The notes under the pieces: model-generated
Told to the model about the DNA's origin: nothing
Databases searched by the model: none
What the model saw: the letters and a program-made list of their open reading frames with translations, nothing else
Part shown: positions 37,328 to 45,216 of the stretch, piece after piece
Layout: every line of letters begins with the position of its first letter
Position numbering within the stretch: the first letter of the stretch is position 1
NCBI GenBank assembly: GCA_001898335.1
Contig: MKTS01000003.1
Span: forward strand, 124,001 to 188,000
Length of the DNA: 64,000 nt
Origin: Mucilaginibacter sp. 44-25
Lineage (GTDB): Bacteria > Bacteroidota > Bacteroidia > Sphingobacteriales > Sphingobacteriaceae
Reading direction: 5' to 3'
Position numbers and translations under genes: made by a program

Positions 37328-37444
37328 TGTAGGATGGTGAAATTTTTGGCAGACACACCTCCTTGTCCCGGTGGCGGAGAATAATGGGAAACTCTTAGTA
37401 ATAAGAATAACCACTCCTTGAAGGTTCGACCCCTTCTCCTACAG
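37328..37444 (+). ncRNA. tRNA-like RNA, copy B
   Basis: About 117 nt, same layout as copy A. Bases 37335-37380 (D arm, anticodon arm, start of variable arm; 46 bases) are identical to copy A. The acceptor stem TGTAGGA/TCCTACA differs from A at two pairs, each change compensated (T-A to A-T and G-C to A-T). The terminal variable hairpin is TCTTA-GTAA-TAAGA where A has CCCG-AAG-CGGG, different sequence with the same fold. T stem GAAGG/CCTTC, loop TTCGACC. Same transcription unit as A, ended by the terminator at 37480. Confidence 0.75.
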
Positions 37445-37479
37445 CTCTTCTCATAATTTAGGTTTATAATTGGTTAGTA

Positions 37480-37514
37480 AAAGCTCCTGCCCATCAGGAG
37501 CTTTACTTTTTTAT
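37480..37514 (+). terminator. Terminator of the tRNA-like unit
   Basis: AAAGCTCCTG/CAGGAGCTTT stem, 5-base loop, followed within two bases by a run of six T, 35 bases after copy B. Confidence 0.85.
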
Positions 37515-37534
37515 AAGGTTGGCAAAGCAGGCTT

Positions 37535-37569
37535 CATAAAAAAGGCCGCGAATATTTTCCGCAGCCTTT
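37535..37569 (-). terminator. Terminator of msrA
   Basis: On the minus strand a 10-pair stem (37541-37550 with 37560-37569, one G-T pair) followed by a T-run, about 20 bases after the msrA stop. Confidence 0.75.
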
Positions 37570-37589
37570 AATTAGTTCCATTATAGTTG

Positions 37590-38078
37590 TTACAGGGTCC
37601 ACTCGGGGCGCTCATAGTGGCAGGTATAGCCATAGGGATGTTTTTGCAGGTAATCCTGGTGCTCTTCTTCCGCGGTCCAGAAATCGCCGGCTGGTACCAC
37701 CTCGGTAACAATTTTACCCGGCCATTTACCTGATGCTTCCATTTCCTCAATCAATTTAAGCGCTGTATCTTTCTGCTGTTCGTCCAGGTAAAATATTGCC
37801 GACCGGTATGATGTGCCAACATCGTTACCCTGTCGGTTGCGTGTGGTGGGGTTATGTATCTGGAAAAAATACTCCAGCAGTTTACGGTACGATAGCACTT
37901 CAGGATCAAAAACTACTTCAATACCTTCGGCATGCGTACCATGGTTGCGGTAAGTAGCATTAGGTACGTCGCCCCCGGTGTAACCCACTACTGTTGATAT
38001 AATTCCGGGTTGCTGGCGTATCAGTTCTTCTACTCCCCAAAAACATCCGCCTGCCAATATTGCTTTTTCAGTTGCCAT
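37590..38078 (-). CDS. msrA: Peptide methionine sulfoxide reductase A
   Basis: 162 residues, cytosolic. Catalytic Cys is in [10 protein letters not shown] near the N-terminus, with the family blocks [21 protein letters not shown] and FFQIHNPTT. It reduces methionine-S-sulfoxide in proteins. The partner msrB is not adjacent. Monocistronic with its own terminator. Confidence 0.96.
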   Translation of the reverse strand: MATEKAILAGGCFWGVEELIRQQPGIISTVVGYTGGDVPNATYRNHGTHAEGIEVVFDPEVLSYRKLLEYFFQIHNPTTRNRQGNDVGTSYRSAIFYLDEQQKDTALKLIEEMEASGKWPGKIVTEVVPAGDFWTAEEEHQDYLQKHPYGYTCHYERPEWTL

Positions 38079-38260
38079 ATTTAATTATTTATTACTGTGT
38101 AAAGGTGTACCAAATCTGTACCAATTAGCGTGTCTGCTAAGTAGTGGCCTTTTTGACAGTATATTGATGGTATAATTTATAATTTTGTAGCCTTAAAACG
38201 CTGTTCATTACAGCGTAATATACCAAAGCTTTATCATATTAAAAAAACCGGGTATCGTAC

Positions 38261-39100
38261 ATGAATCGCCTCAACCGCATATTACCATTAATCATTAAGC
38301 CATCTTATTATCTATCTGTCTGCTGTATTATTAAAGACGAGAACAGTTATTTAAAAGAATGGATGGAATATTATATAAAGATAGGCGTTGAGCATTTCTT
38401 TTTATATGATAATGAGAGCGCGGAGCCGGTAAAACTTGCACTTAAAAGGTTGGGGTTGGCTAAATATGCAACAGTAACTATAATTAAAGGCATATCACGG
38501 CAACAGGATGCTTACGATCATTGTCTATGGCGTTACGGCTTTAAATCAAGATGGATAGCTTTTGTGGATATGGACGAGTTTATAGTTCCAAAAGCCACCA
38601 AAGGCAACCTGCCGTTCTTTCTGAAAGACTTTGAAGCATACGGTGGTTTAGGAATTAACTGGCTCGTATTTGGCTCCGGTGGAATAAAGGAGAAGTCTGA
38701 ACGCCCCCAATTAGAAACTTTCATATGGCGGTCCGGAGAAAACTTTGATGTTAATAACCATATTAAAAGCATTGTGCAGCCCAGGTATGCAAGGCGATCA
38801 ATGAACCCGCATGCCTTTTTTTACAGGCGAGGCTATTTTTGTGTTAACGAAAACTTTAATCGCTTAACCAACGAGATTTCTCCGTTAAGTGTGAGCAAGA
38901 TCCAGATTAACTACTATTACTGCCGCTCGCTTGAGGAGTATCAGGAAAAAATAAAACGTGGCCGGGCTGATAGCGATACCATCAAAAGGAAGATGGAAGA
39001 TTTTGAATACCATGATGCGCCATCAAATGCGATAGTGGATACCACTATTTGCGATATCTTAAAAGAGATTAATAGTAAAGCTGCTGTAAGTAATAAATAG
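38261..39100 (+). CDS. Glycosyltransferase family 92-type
   Basis: 279 residues resembling GT92/DUF23: CCIIKDENSYLKEWMEYYIKIG near the N-terminus, HFFLYDNES, and the metal-binding DxD in FVDMDEFIVP. Cytosolic, transferring a sugar to an unknown acceptor. Followed 32 bases on by a membrane glycosyltransferase, so the two probably act on the same surface glycan. Confidence 0.88.
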   Translation: MNRLNRILPLIIKPSYYLSVCCIIKDENSYLKEWMEYYIKIGVEHFFLYDNESAEPVKLALKRLGLAKYATVTIIKGISRQQDAYDHCLWRYGFKSRWIAFVDMDEFIVPKATKGNLPFFLKDFEAYGGLGINWLVFGSGGIKEKSERPQLETFIWRSGENFDVNNHIKSIVQPRYARRSMNPHAFFYRRGYFCVNENFNRLTNEISPLSVSKIQINYYYCRSLEEYQEKIKRGRADSDTIKRKMEDFEYHDAPSNAIVDTTICDILKEINSKAAVSNK

Positions 39101-39132
39101 ATCTCCTTTACCAACATAGTACCCCTTCTTAA

Positions 39133-40308
39133 ATGAAACAAACTTTTACTAAAGCCACTACAGGCAAATACTTCATCTATTTCCTATGGTTTGGGCTAAG
39201 CCTTTTCTTTGTAGCCAAAACGGTTACATCACATCAGTCGCTTAACAATTATATTATTTTTAAGCACAACTTTTTAAATGTTCTCCATCAGCTTGATCTC
39301 TATACTCCCCAGCCCGAATACTACTTTGACAGGAACCATTATGGACCCATATTCTCACTCATTATAGCACCATTCGCACTTATGCCCGATAGTGTTGGGG
39401 TAATATTATGGGTGATGTTTAATGCAGCCATACTTTTTGCTGCTATTAAAAGCTTACCCATAGAAACTAACCAGTCCGACCTGATCATTCTTTTATGCGC
39501 GAATGAACTGGTTGGTTCATCCATGTATTTCCAGTTTAACCCAAGCATTGCTGCATTTATAATTCTCAGCTTTTATTTTATTGTCAATAAAAAAGATTTT
39601 TGGGCGGCCTTAATGATTGCTTTGGGAACCATGACCAAGCTTTACGGTATCGTGGGGCTGGCATTTTTCTTTTTTTCTGCAAATAAACCCAAGCTTATCC
39701 TTAGCCTTATTTTTTGGTTCGCGGTGTTGTTGGTAATACCTATGCTGTATTCTTCACCAGGCTTTATATTACAAACCTACCATAACTGGTATTACGATCT
39801 GATTGCCAAAAACGCTGAAAACCTGAATGCCAAAATGCAGGATATTTCTGTTTTGGGCATGATACACAGGGTGTTTAATAATAAGTGGAATAATATTTAC
39901 ATATTAATACCCGCGTTAATATTATTCGCGCTACCCTATTTTAAAACCAATAACTATCGGTACAATAACTTCCGGTTGCTGCTTTTGGCATCTGTACTCA
40001 TTTTTACGGTTATATTCAGCAGTTCAGCGGAGTCGCCAACCTATATTATCGCTTTGCCTGGTGTGGGCATATGGTTCATGACGCTGAAGCGTCCGGTAAA
40101 CGGTTTTGATATATTCCTTCTTGTATTTGCTATAGTCATTACCAGTTTCTCTCCGTCTGATCTTTTCCCTAAATCAATCAACCTTAAATACATTCAGCCA
40201 TATAAGCTCAAATCACTTCCTTGCTTTATCATATGGCTTAAAATTATTTATGAAATGCTCACACGCGACTTTGGTGCAGAAGAAAATAAGGAGTCACAGT
40301 TATCATAA
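39133..40308 (+). CDS. Membrane glycosyltransferase, GT87-like
   Basis: 391 residues with about nine hydrophobic segments. The pattern DRNHYGPIFSLIIAPFALMPD followed by LWVMFNA fits the DUF2029/GT87 GT-C family of polyprenyl-phosphate-dependent mannosyl- or arabinosyltransferases. The catalytic acidic residue would be the Asp in YFDRNHYG. Acceptor unknown. Confidence 0.82.
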   Translation: MKQTFTKATTGKYFIYFLWFGLSLFFVAKTVTSHQSLNNYIIFKHNFLNVLHQLDLYTPQPEYYFDRNHYGPIFSLIIAPFALMPDSVGVILWVMFNAAILFAAIKSLPIETNQSDLIILLCANELVGSSMYFQFNPSIAAFIILSFYFIVNKKDFWAALMIALGTMTKLYGIVGLAFFFFSANKPKLILSLIFWFAVLLVIPMLYSSPGFILQTYHNWYYDLIAKNAENLNAKMQDISVLGMIHRVFNNKWNNIYILIPALILFALPYFKTNNYRYNNFRLLLLASVLIFTVIFSSSAESPTYIIALPGVGIWFMTLKRPVNGFDIFLLVFAIVITSFSPSDLFPKSINLKYIQPYKLKSLPCFIIWLKIIYEMLTRDFGAEENKESQLS

Positions 40309-40374
40309 TAAAGTAATTTTTATTAAGGCGGGTATATAATATTTCGTCCAGCGTGTATGGATTAGTTTTTTACT

Positions 40375-40398
40375 TATATTTGTAACATTGGTGTTACA
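40375..40398 (+). promoter_or_regulatory. -7 element with adjacent palindrome
   Basis: TATATTTG (40375-40382) matches the -7 consensus; directly overlapping its end is TGTAACA-TTGG-TGTTACA (40381-40398), a perfect 7-base inverted repeat placed where transcription would start. About 92 bases before the GT2 gene. Confidence 0.5.
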
Positions 40399-40489
40399 TT
40401 TTTGGGTTGTAGCTAAATATGGCTCAGGCTGTTACATCCGGTTCAAAATTATCGTATTAGACCCTGATTGATTTAAATTTTACACTGTA

Positions 40490-41458
40490 ATGCCCCTCAA
40501 AAAGCTTGTATCTGTTATAGTTCCCGCACATAACGAGGAAGGGAATATTACTGTATTAACAGATCATATAAACGAGATCTTCAGGAACACTCCCTATGTG
40601 TGCGAGCTTATTTTTGTTGACGACGGCAGTGAGGATAATACCCTTAACGAAATAAAGCTTAACGCGCAAATTAACAGTAACGTATATTATATTGAACTGG
40701 CCCGCAACTTCGGTAAAGATTACGCGCTTAAAGCAGGTATAAGCCTTGCCAAAGGCGATGCCGTGATCACCATAGATGCGGATATGCAACATCCTCCGCA
40801 CCTAATTAAAAGAATGCTCAATTATTGGGAGGATGGGTTTGATATTGTTTATACCTATCGCGAGGAGGTTAACCGCCATGCTCGCTTTTATCAACGGTTT
40901 ACCTCAAAGCTTTTTTACCGCGTAATTAACGCCCTTTCTGATATCAAATTGGAAAATGGCATTGCCGATTACCGCCTGATAGATGCCAAAGTAGTAAACC
41001 AGTTGCGCAGCCTTGATGAGTATGAGATATTTTTTAGAGGTATTGTAAAATGGGTGGGTTACAAGCAAATTGGTATCCCTTATACGCCGGCCAAGCGCCA
41101 CGCAGGTACAGCCAGCTATTCATTTATCAAACTGCTTAAATTTGCCATTGGTAATATAATGGCCTTTAGCGCCCGCCCTTTGTATATTGCCGCGGGTGTA
41201 GGCTTAAGTTTATCGGCTTTGGCTATACTGTATTTCCCATATATCCTTATTAGCTATATGGAAGGTTACGCCGTACCGGGATGGGCCTCAATTATGGCTA
41301 CCATTGACTTTTTTGGCGGCTTGCAGTTGGCGCTCCTGAGCATTATTGGGGTTTATGTGGGTAAAATTTTTATGCAGTCGAAAGGTCGGCCAAATTACAT
41401 TATCCGCTCCACCAATCTTATTCATATTAAAGAGAGCAGCAACATTAACATTAATTAA
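40490..41458 (+). CDS. GT2 glycosyltransferase (DPM1/GtrB-like)
   Basis: 322 residues: GT-A domain with VIVPAHNEEGNI, FVDDGSEDNT and the metal motif TIDADMQHPP, then two C-terminal membrane helices (about 233-258 and 265-295). It should transfer a sugar from a nucleotide donor to undecaprenyl phosphate, supplying GT-C enzymes such as the one just upstream. Its stop overlaps the next start (TAATG). Confidence 0.92.
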   Translation: MPLKKLVSVIVPAHNEEGNITVLTDHINEIFRNTPYVCELIFVDDGSEDNTLNEIKLNAQINSNVYYIELARNFGKDYALKAGISLAKGDAVITIDADMQHPPHLIKRMLNYWEDGFDIVYTYREEVNRHARFYQRFTSKLFYRVINALSDIKLENGIADYRLIDAKVVNQLRSLDEYEIFFRGIVKWVGYKQIGIPYTPAKRHAGTASYSFIKLLKFAIGNIMAFSARPLYIAAGVGLSLSALAILYFPYILISYMEGYAVPGWASIMATIDFFGGLQLALLSIIGVYVGKIFMQSKGRPNYIIRSTNLIHIKESSNININ

Positions 41459-42264
41459 TGATTTTATTAGGCTTCGATCTGGAGGAGTTTGATCTCCCGC
41501 TTGAACTGGGTAATCAGCTCGATTTTGAGAAGCAATTGGCTATTTCAACTACCGGCGCGCAAGCGGTACTTGAGCTGCTAAAGGCACTATCGGTTAAGGT
41601 TACTTTTTATTGCACGGCCAACTATGCTGTTAACCGCCCCGAGATCATTAAGCAGATTGTTGATGATGGGCACGAAATTGCCTCGCACGGATATTACCAC
41701 TCTGATTTTAATACCGCACACCTCCTGCAATCGAGGATAAAGCTCGAAGAAATATCCGGCGAAAAAGTTACCGGTTTCCGGATGGCCCGCATGATGCCTG
41801 TTGATGAAAAAGAAATAAAAAAAGCAGGCTATTTATATAACTCTTCGCTCAACCCAACATGGCTGCCCGGCAGGTATAATCATCTGAAAGAACCACGCAC
41901 ATGGTTTTATAAAGATGATGTGATGCAATTACCAGCTTCTGTATCTCCGCTGATGCGCATTCCATTGTTTTGGTTAAGCTTTCATAACCTGCCACTCGCG
42001 TTAATTAAGCGCTTGTGCGCCGCCGCCTTGAAGAAAGATGGGTATCTTAATCTCTACTTCCATCCCTGGGAATTCGCGGAAATTAGTAAAATGCCTGAAT
42101 TGGGCTTACCAGGATATATTACCCGAAATTCCGGTAAGGCATTGCTGCTCAGTTTAAAGGACTTTATTGTATGGGCGCGGGGTAATGGTTACTCTTTTAA
42201 CCGTACAGATGAGTTTACCACTCCTGTTATCCTGCAAACCAATACTAACTTTTCTAACAGGTAA
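41458..42264 (+). CDS. Polysaccharide deacetylase
   Basis: 268 residues with a NodB homology domain: the opening acidic motif FDLEEFD, zinc-binding SHGYYHSD, FRMARMM and a late HPWEF. It has no signal peptide, so it likely works on the cytosolic face on a lipid-linked sugar, like the ArnD type. Overlap with the GT2 gene indicates a shared pathway. Confidence 0.9.
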   Translation: MILLGFDLEEFDLPLELGNQLDFEKQLAISTTGAQAVLELLKALSVKVTFYCTANYAVNRPEIIKQIVDDGHEIASHGYYHSDFNTAHLLQSRIKLEEISGEKVTGFRMARMMPVDEKEIKKAGYLYNSSLNPTWLPGRYNHLKEPRTWFYKDDVMQLPASVSPLMRIPLFWLSFHNLPLALIKRLCAAALKKDGYLNLYFHPWEFAEISKMPELGLPGYITRNSGKALLLSLKDFIVWARGNGYSFNRTDEFTTPVILQTNTNFSNR

Positions 42265-42368
42265 GAACGTTTAACACCTTCTCCGGTGATACTGAAAAGA
42301 TTAACCAAATGGTATTAGCTTACTCGGTATAAAAGCCTAAATTTGCTGCCCTAAAACATACTATCGTT

Positions 42369-43766
42369 ATGAGTTTCAGAACCGAACATGATACCATGGG
42401 TGCGGTGCAGGTACCGGCCGACAAATACTGGGGCGCGCAAACCGAACGCTCGCGTAATAACTTTAAAATTGGCCCGGAAGCATCAATGCCAAAAGAAATT
42501 ATTGAAGCTTTCGCTTACTTAAAAAAAGCGGCTGCTTACACCAATACCGACCTGGGCGTATTGCCTGCCGACAAGCGCGACCTGATAGCGCAGGTTTGCG
42601 ACGAAATACTGGCAGGGCAGCTGGATGCAGAGTTTCCGCTGGTGATCTGGCAAACCGGTTCGGGCACACAATCAAACATGAATGTGAACGAGGTGGTGGC
42701 CAACCGTTCGCATGTTTTACAGGGGAATAAACTGGGCGAAGGAAAAACGTATATTCATCCTAACGATGATGTGAACAAGTCGCAATCATCAAACGATACC
42801 TACCCTACCGCTATGCACATTGCGGCATACAAAATACTGATTGATGTTACCATACCGGGTATAGAAAAGCTACGTGATACCCTGCACGCTAAAGCGGAGG
42901 CTTTTAAATCGGTAGTAAAAATTGGGCGTACCCACTTAATGGATGCCACTCCGCTTACACTTGGCCAGGAGTTTTCGGGCTATGTATCGCAACTTAACCA
43001 CGGCCTTAAAGCCCTGCGCAATACCCTTGATCACCTGAGCGAGCTTGCGCTTGGCGGTACCGCGGTGGGTACAGGTATCAATACACCCAATGGTTATGAT
43101 GTTAAGGTAGCGGAGTATATCGCTAAATTTACCAACCTGCCATTTATAACCGCCGAAAATAAATTTGAAGCGCTTGCCGCGCATGATGCTATTGTAGAAA
43201 GCCACGGTGCTTTAAAGCAAATAGCGGTATCATTAATGAAGATAGCTAACGATATCCGTATGCTGGCATCGGGCCCTCGCTCGGGCATCGGCGAGATACA
43301 TATACCTGATAATGAACCAGGTTCGTCTATTATGCCGGGCAAGGTAAACCCAACTCAAAATGAGGCAGTAACCATGGTGGCTGCCCAGGTAATGGGTAAT
43401 GATGTGGCCATTTCAATAGGGGGCTCAAACGGGCATTATGAGCTTAACGTATTTAAGCCGGTTATGGCAGCAAATTTCTTGCAGTCAGCCCGCTTAATTG
43501 GCGATGCCTGCGTATCTTTCAATGATCATTGTGCCGTAGGTATAGAGCCAAACTACGAGGGTATTAAAAAGCATCTGGAAAATTCCTTGATGCTGGTTAC
43601 CGCCCTAAACCCGCATATTGGTTACGATAATGCTGCCAAAATAGCTAAAACGGCGCTCAAAAACGGTACATCATTAAGAGAAGCCGCCATTGGCCTGGGC
43701 TTGCTTACCAATGAGCAATTTGATGAGTGGGTACGGCCTGAGAATATGATAGGTAGTTTAAAATAA
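42369..43766 (+). CDS. fumC: Fumarate hydratase class II
   Basis: 465 residues, full length. The fumarase/aspartase signature [11 protein letters not shown] and the active-site region [14 protein letters not shown] are intact. It converts fumarate to L-malate in the TCA cycle. Monocistronic with a strong terminator. Confidence 0.97.
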   Translation: MSFRTEHDTMGAVQVPADKYWGAQTERSRNNFKIGPEASMPKEIIEAFAYLKKAAAYTNTDLGVLPADKRDLIAQVCDEILAGQLDAEFPLVIWQTGSGTQSNMNVNEVVANRSHVLQGNKLGEGKTYIHPNDDVNKSQSSNDTYPTAMHIAAYKILIDVTIPGIEKLRDTLHAKAEAFKSVVKIGRTHLMDATPLTLGQEFSGYVSQLNHGLKALRNTLDHLSELALGGTAVGTGINTPNGYDVKVAEYIAKFTNLPFITAENKFEALAAHDAIVESHGALKQIAVSLMKIANDIRMLASGPRSGIGEIHIPDNEPGSSIMPGKVNPTQNEAVTMVAAQVMGNDVAISIGGSNGHYELNVFKPVMAANFLQSARLIGDACVSFNDHCAVGIEPNYEGIKKHLENSLMLVTALNPHIGYDNAAKIAKTALKNGTSLREAAIGLGLLTNEQFDEWVRPENMIGSLK

Positions 43767-43781
43767 AATCATCCTCATAAC

Positions 43782-43810
43782 CCCTCTCCACAAGGAGAGG
43801 GGCTTTTTTG
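43782..43810 (+). terminator. Terminator of fumC
   Basis: CCCCTCTCC/GGAGAGGGG stem, ACAA loop, then a T-run. Confidence 0.9.
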
Positions 43811-43813
43811 TTT

Positions 43814-44329
43814 ATGCAGAGATCATCGCTTATATTTTTCCTGCCTTTTTGCTTTCTGCTTTTTGCTTTAAGCTTCAATGCCTGCAAATTTAATCCCGAT
43901 GTGCAAACTCCGGGGCAAGCATATCTGCAGGGTGAGTGGAAACAGGATAGTGTAACAATGCAGCAACAACTGGTTAGTTATTCTTTATATAACCTTAAGT
44001 TTACCTGCGATTCGTTTTTTGTGCGGATAAATACCTTTAGCAAAGTAAATGCCGGCGCTGATAGCTGCACACGTAGCGGGCATTGGGCCGAGTATGCAAA
44101 GGGTGTTTATGAACAGAAAAATGATACACTGCACGTTCGCGGCCTGTTTTGTAATGCCGATTACAGCTACAAGGACCCAACGGGTTGCCTGCGCTCAGGT
44201 GTATATGAAGAGTATTTTAAAGTAAAGAAAAAGACCGATTCGCTGATCTCGCTCAGCCCCACTTCCGGGGTGCTGCAGGTTGATCTGCGATTGATAAAAA
44301 GAACCGCTTGTAATCCAAAACCACTATAA
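43814..44329 (+). CDS. Lipoprotein of unknown function
   Basis: 171 residues from the ATG at 43814. Lipoprotein signal with lipobox-like SFNAC. The body (FTCDSFFVRINTF, GVYEQKNDTLHVRGLFCNADYSY) looks like a small beta-rich, fumarate-hydratase-operon lipoprotein seen beside fumC in Bacteroidota, but I cannot assign a role. The nuclease gene follows 4 bases later. Confidence 0.75.
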   Translation: MQRSSLIFFLPFCFLLFALSFNACKFNPDVQTPGQAYLQGEWKQDSVTMQQQLVSYSLYNLKFTCDSFFVRINTFSKVNAGADSCTRSGHWAEYAKGVYEQKNDTLHVRGLFCNADYSYKDPTGCLRSGVYEEYFKVKKKTDSLISLSPTSGVLQVDLRLIKRTACNPKPL

Positions 44330-44333
44330 GAAC

Positions 44334-45131
44334 ATGAAAATATCGTTAGTAAAAAAACTCATTTTGGGTTTAGCTATTATTTATTTACCAGTACAAGCTA
44401 TGGCTTGGGGTACCAACGGGCACCGTATATGCGGACAAATCGCTGATAACTACCTTACACCCAAAGCCCGTAAAGCTGTACAAGCTATACTGGGTAATGA
44501 ATCTATCGCCATGAGTAGCAACTGGGCCGATTTTATAAAATCAGATCCGGAATACAAATACCTGTACAACTGGCATTTCATTAATATTGAAAAGCAGTTA
44601 ACCTACCCAGAAATGCAGGAATACCTGAAAATGGATACGGTTGCTGATGCTTACACCAAAATGAACTACCTGGTAGGTGAGCTAAAGAAGAAGGATCTGC
44701 CGCAAAAGAAAAAACTGCTTGCGCTGCGGATGCTTATCCATATTGTTGAGGATGTGCATCAGCCTATGCATACTGGCCACTTTTCAGACAAAGGCGGAAA
44801 TGATATAAAGCTTACCTGGTTTAATGAGCCAACTAACCTGCACTCGATATGGGATAGCCAGCTGATAGATTTCCAGCAGTTGAGCTATACCGAATATGCA
44901 ACATGGATCAATCACACTACTATTGCCCAGCGTGCTGAATGGCAAAAGGCACCTATGAGCCAGTGGATATTTGAATCGAACAACCTTGCAGCTCAAATTT
45001 ATGCCGGTGTTAAAGATGGCGACAAAGTAAATGTATACCGCTACAACTTTGACCACATTGCTACTCTTAACAATCAGTTACTAAAAGGCGGCGTAAGGCT
45101 TGCCGGCTTACTTAACCAGATATTTGGTTAA
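44334..45131 (+). CDS. Secreted S1/P1-type nuclease
   Basis: 265 residues with a signal peptide ending VQAMA, so the mature enzyme would begin with Trp (WGTNGHRICG); the N-terminal Trp is a zinc ligand in this family. Other zinc motifs: SNWADFIK, NWHFINIE, HIVEDVHQPMH, GGNDI and NLHSIWDS. It degrades single-stranded DNA and RNA outside the cell or in the periplasm, freeing nucleotides and phosphate. Confidence 0.94.
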   Translation: MKISLVKKLILGLAIIYLPVQAMAWGTNGHRICGQIADNYLTPKARKAVQAILGNESIAMSSNWADFIKSDPEYKYLYNWHFINIEKQLTYPEMQEYLKMDTVADAYTKMNYLVGELKKKDLPQKKKLLALRMLIHIVEDVHQPMHTGHFSDKGGNDIKLTWFNEPTNLHSIWDSQLIDFQQLSYTEYATWINHTTIAQRAEWQKAPMSQWIFESNNLAAQIYAGVKDGDKVNVYRYNFDHIATLNNQLLKGGVRLAGLLNQIFG

Positions 45132-45148
45132 ACCAATTAGCCAGCTAA

Positions 45149-45183
45149 AAAAAGAGCGAACCCTATACGGGTTCGCTCTTTTT
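45149..45183. terminator. Bidirectional terminator
   Basis: Perfect 15-base arms (45149-45163, 45169-45183) flanked by A- and T-runs, between the convergent nuclease and outer-membrane protein genes. Confidence 0.9.
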
Positions 45184-45216
45184 GTTGGAATAACGCTGCG
45201 TAATATGGTACAACCA

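Noticed and set aside
37000..37356. 118-codon minus-strand frame across the tRNA-like genes
   Set aside because: It crosses a promoter and structured RNA, has no family resemblance, and its composition follows the RNA repeats.
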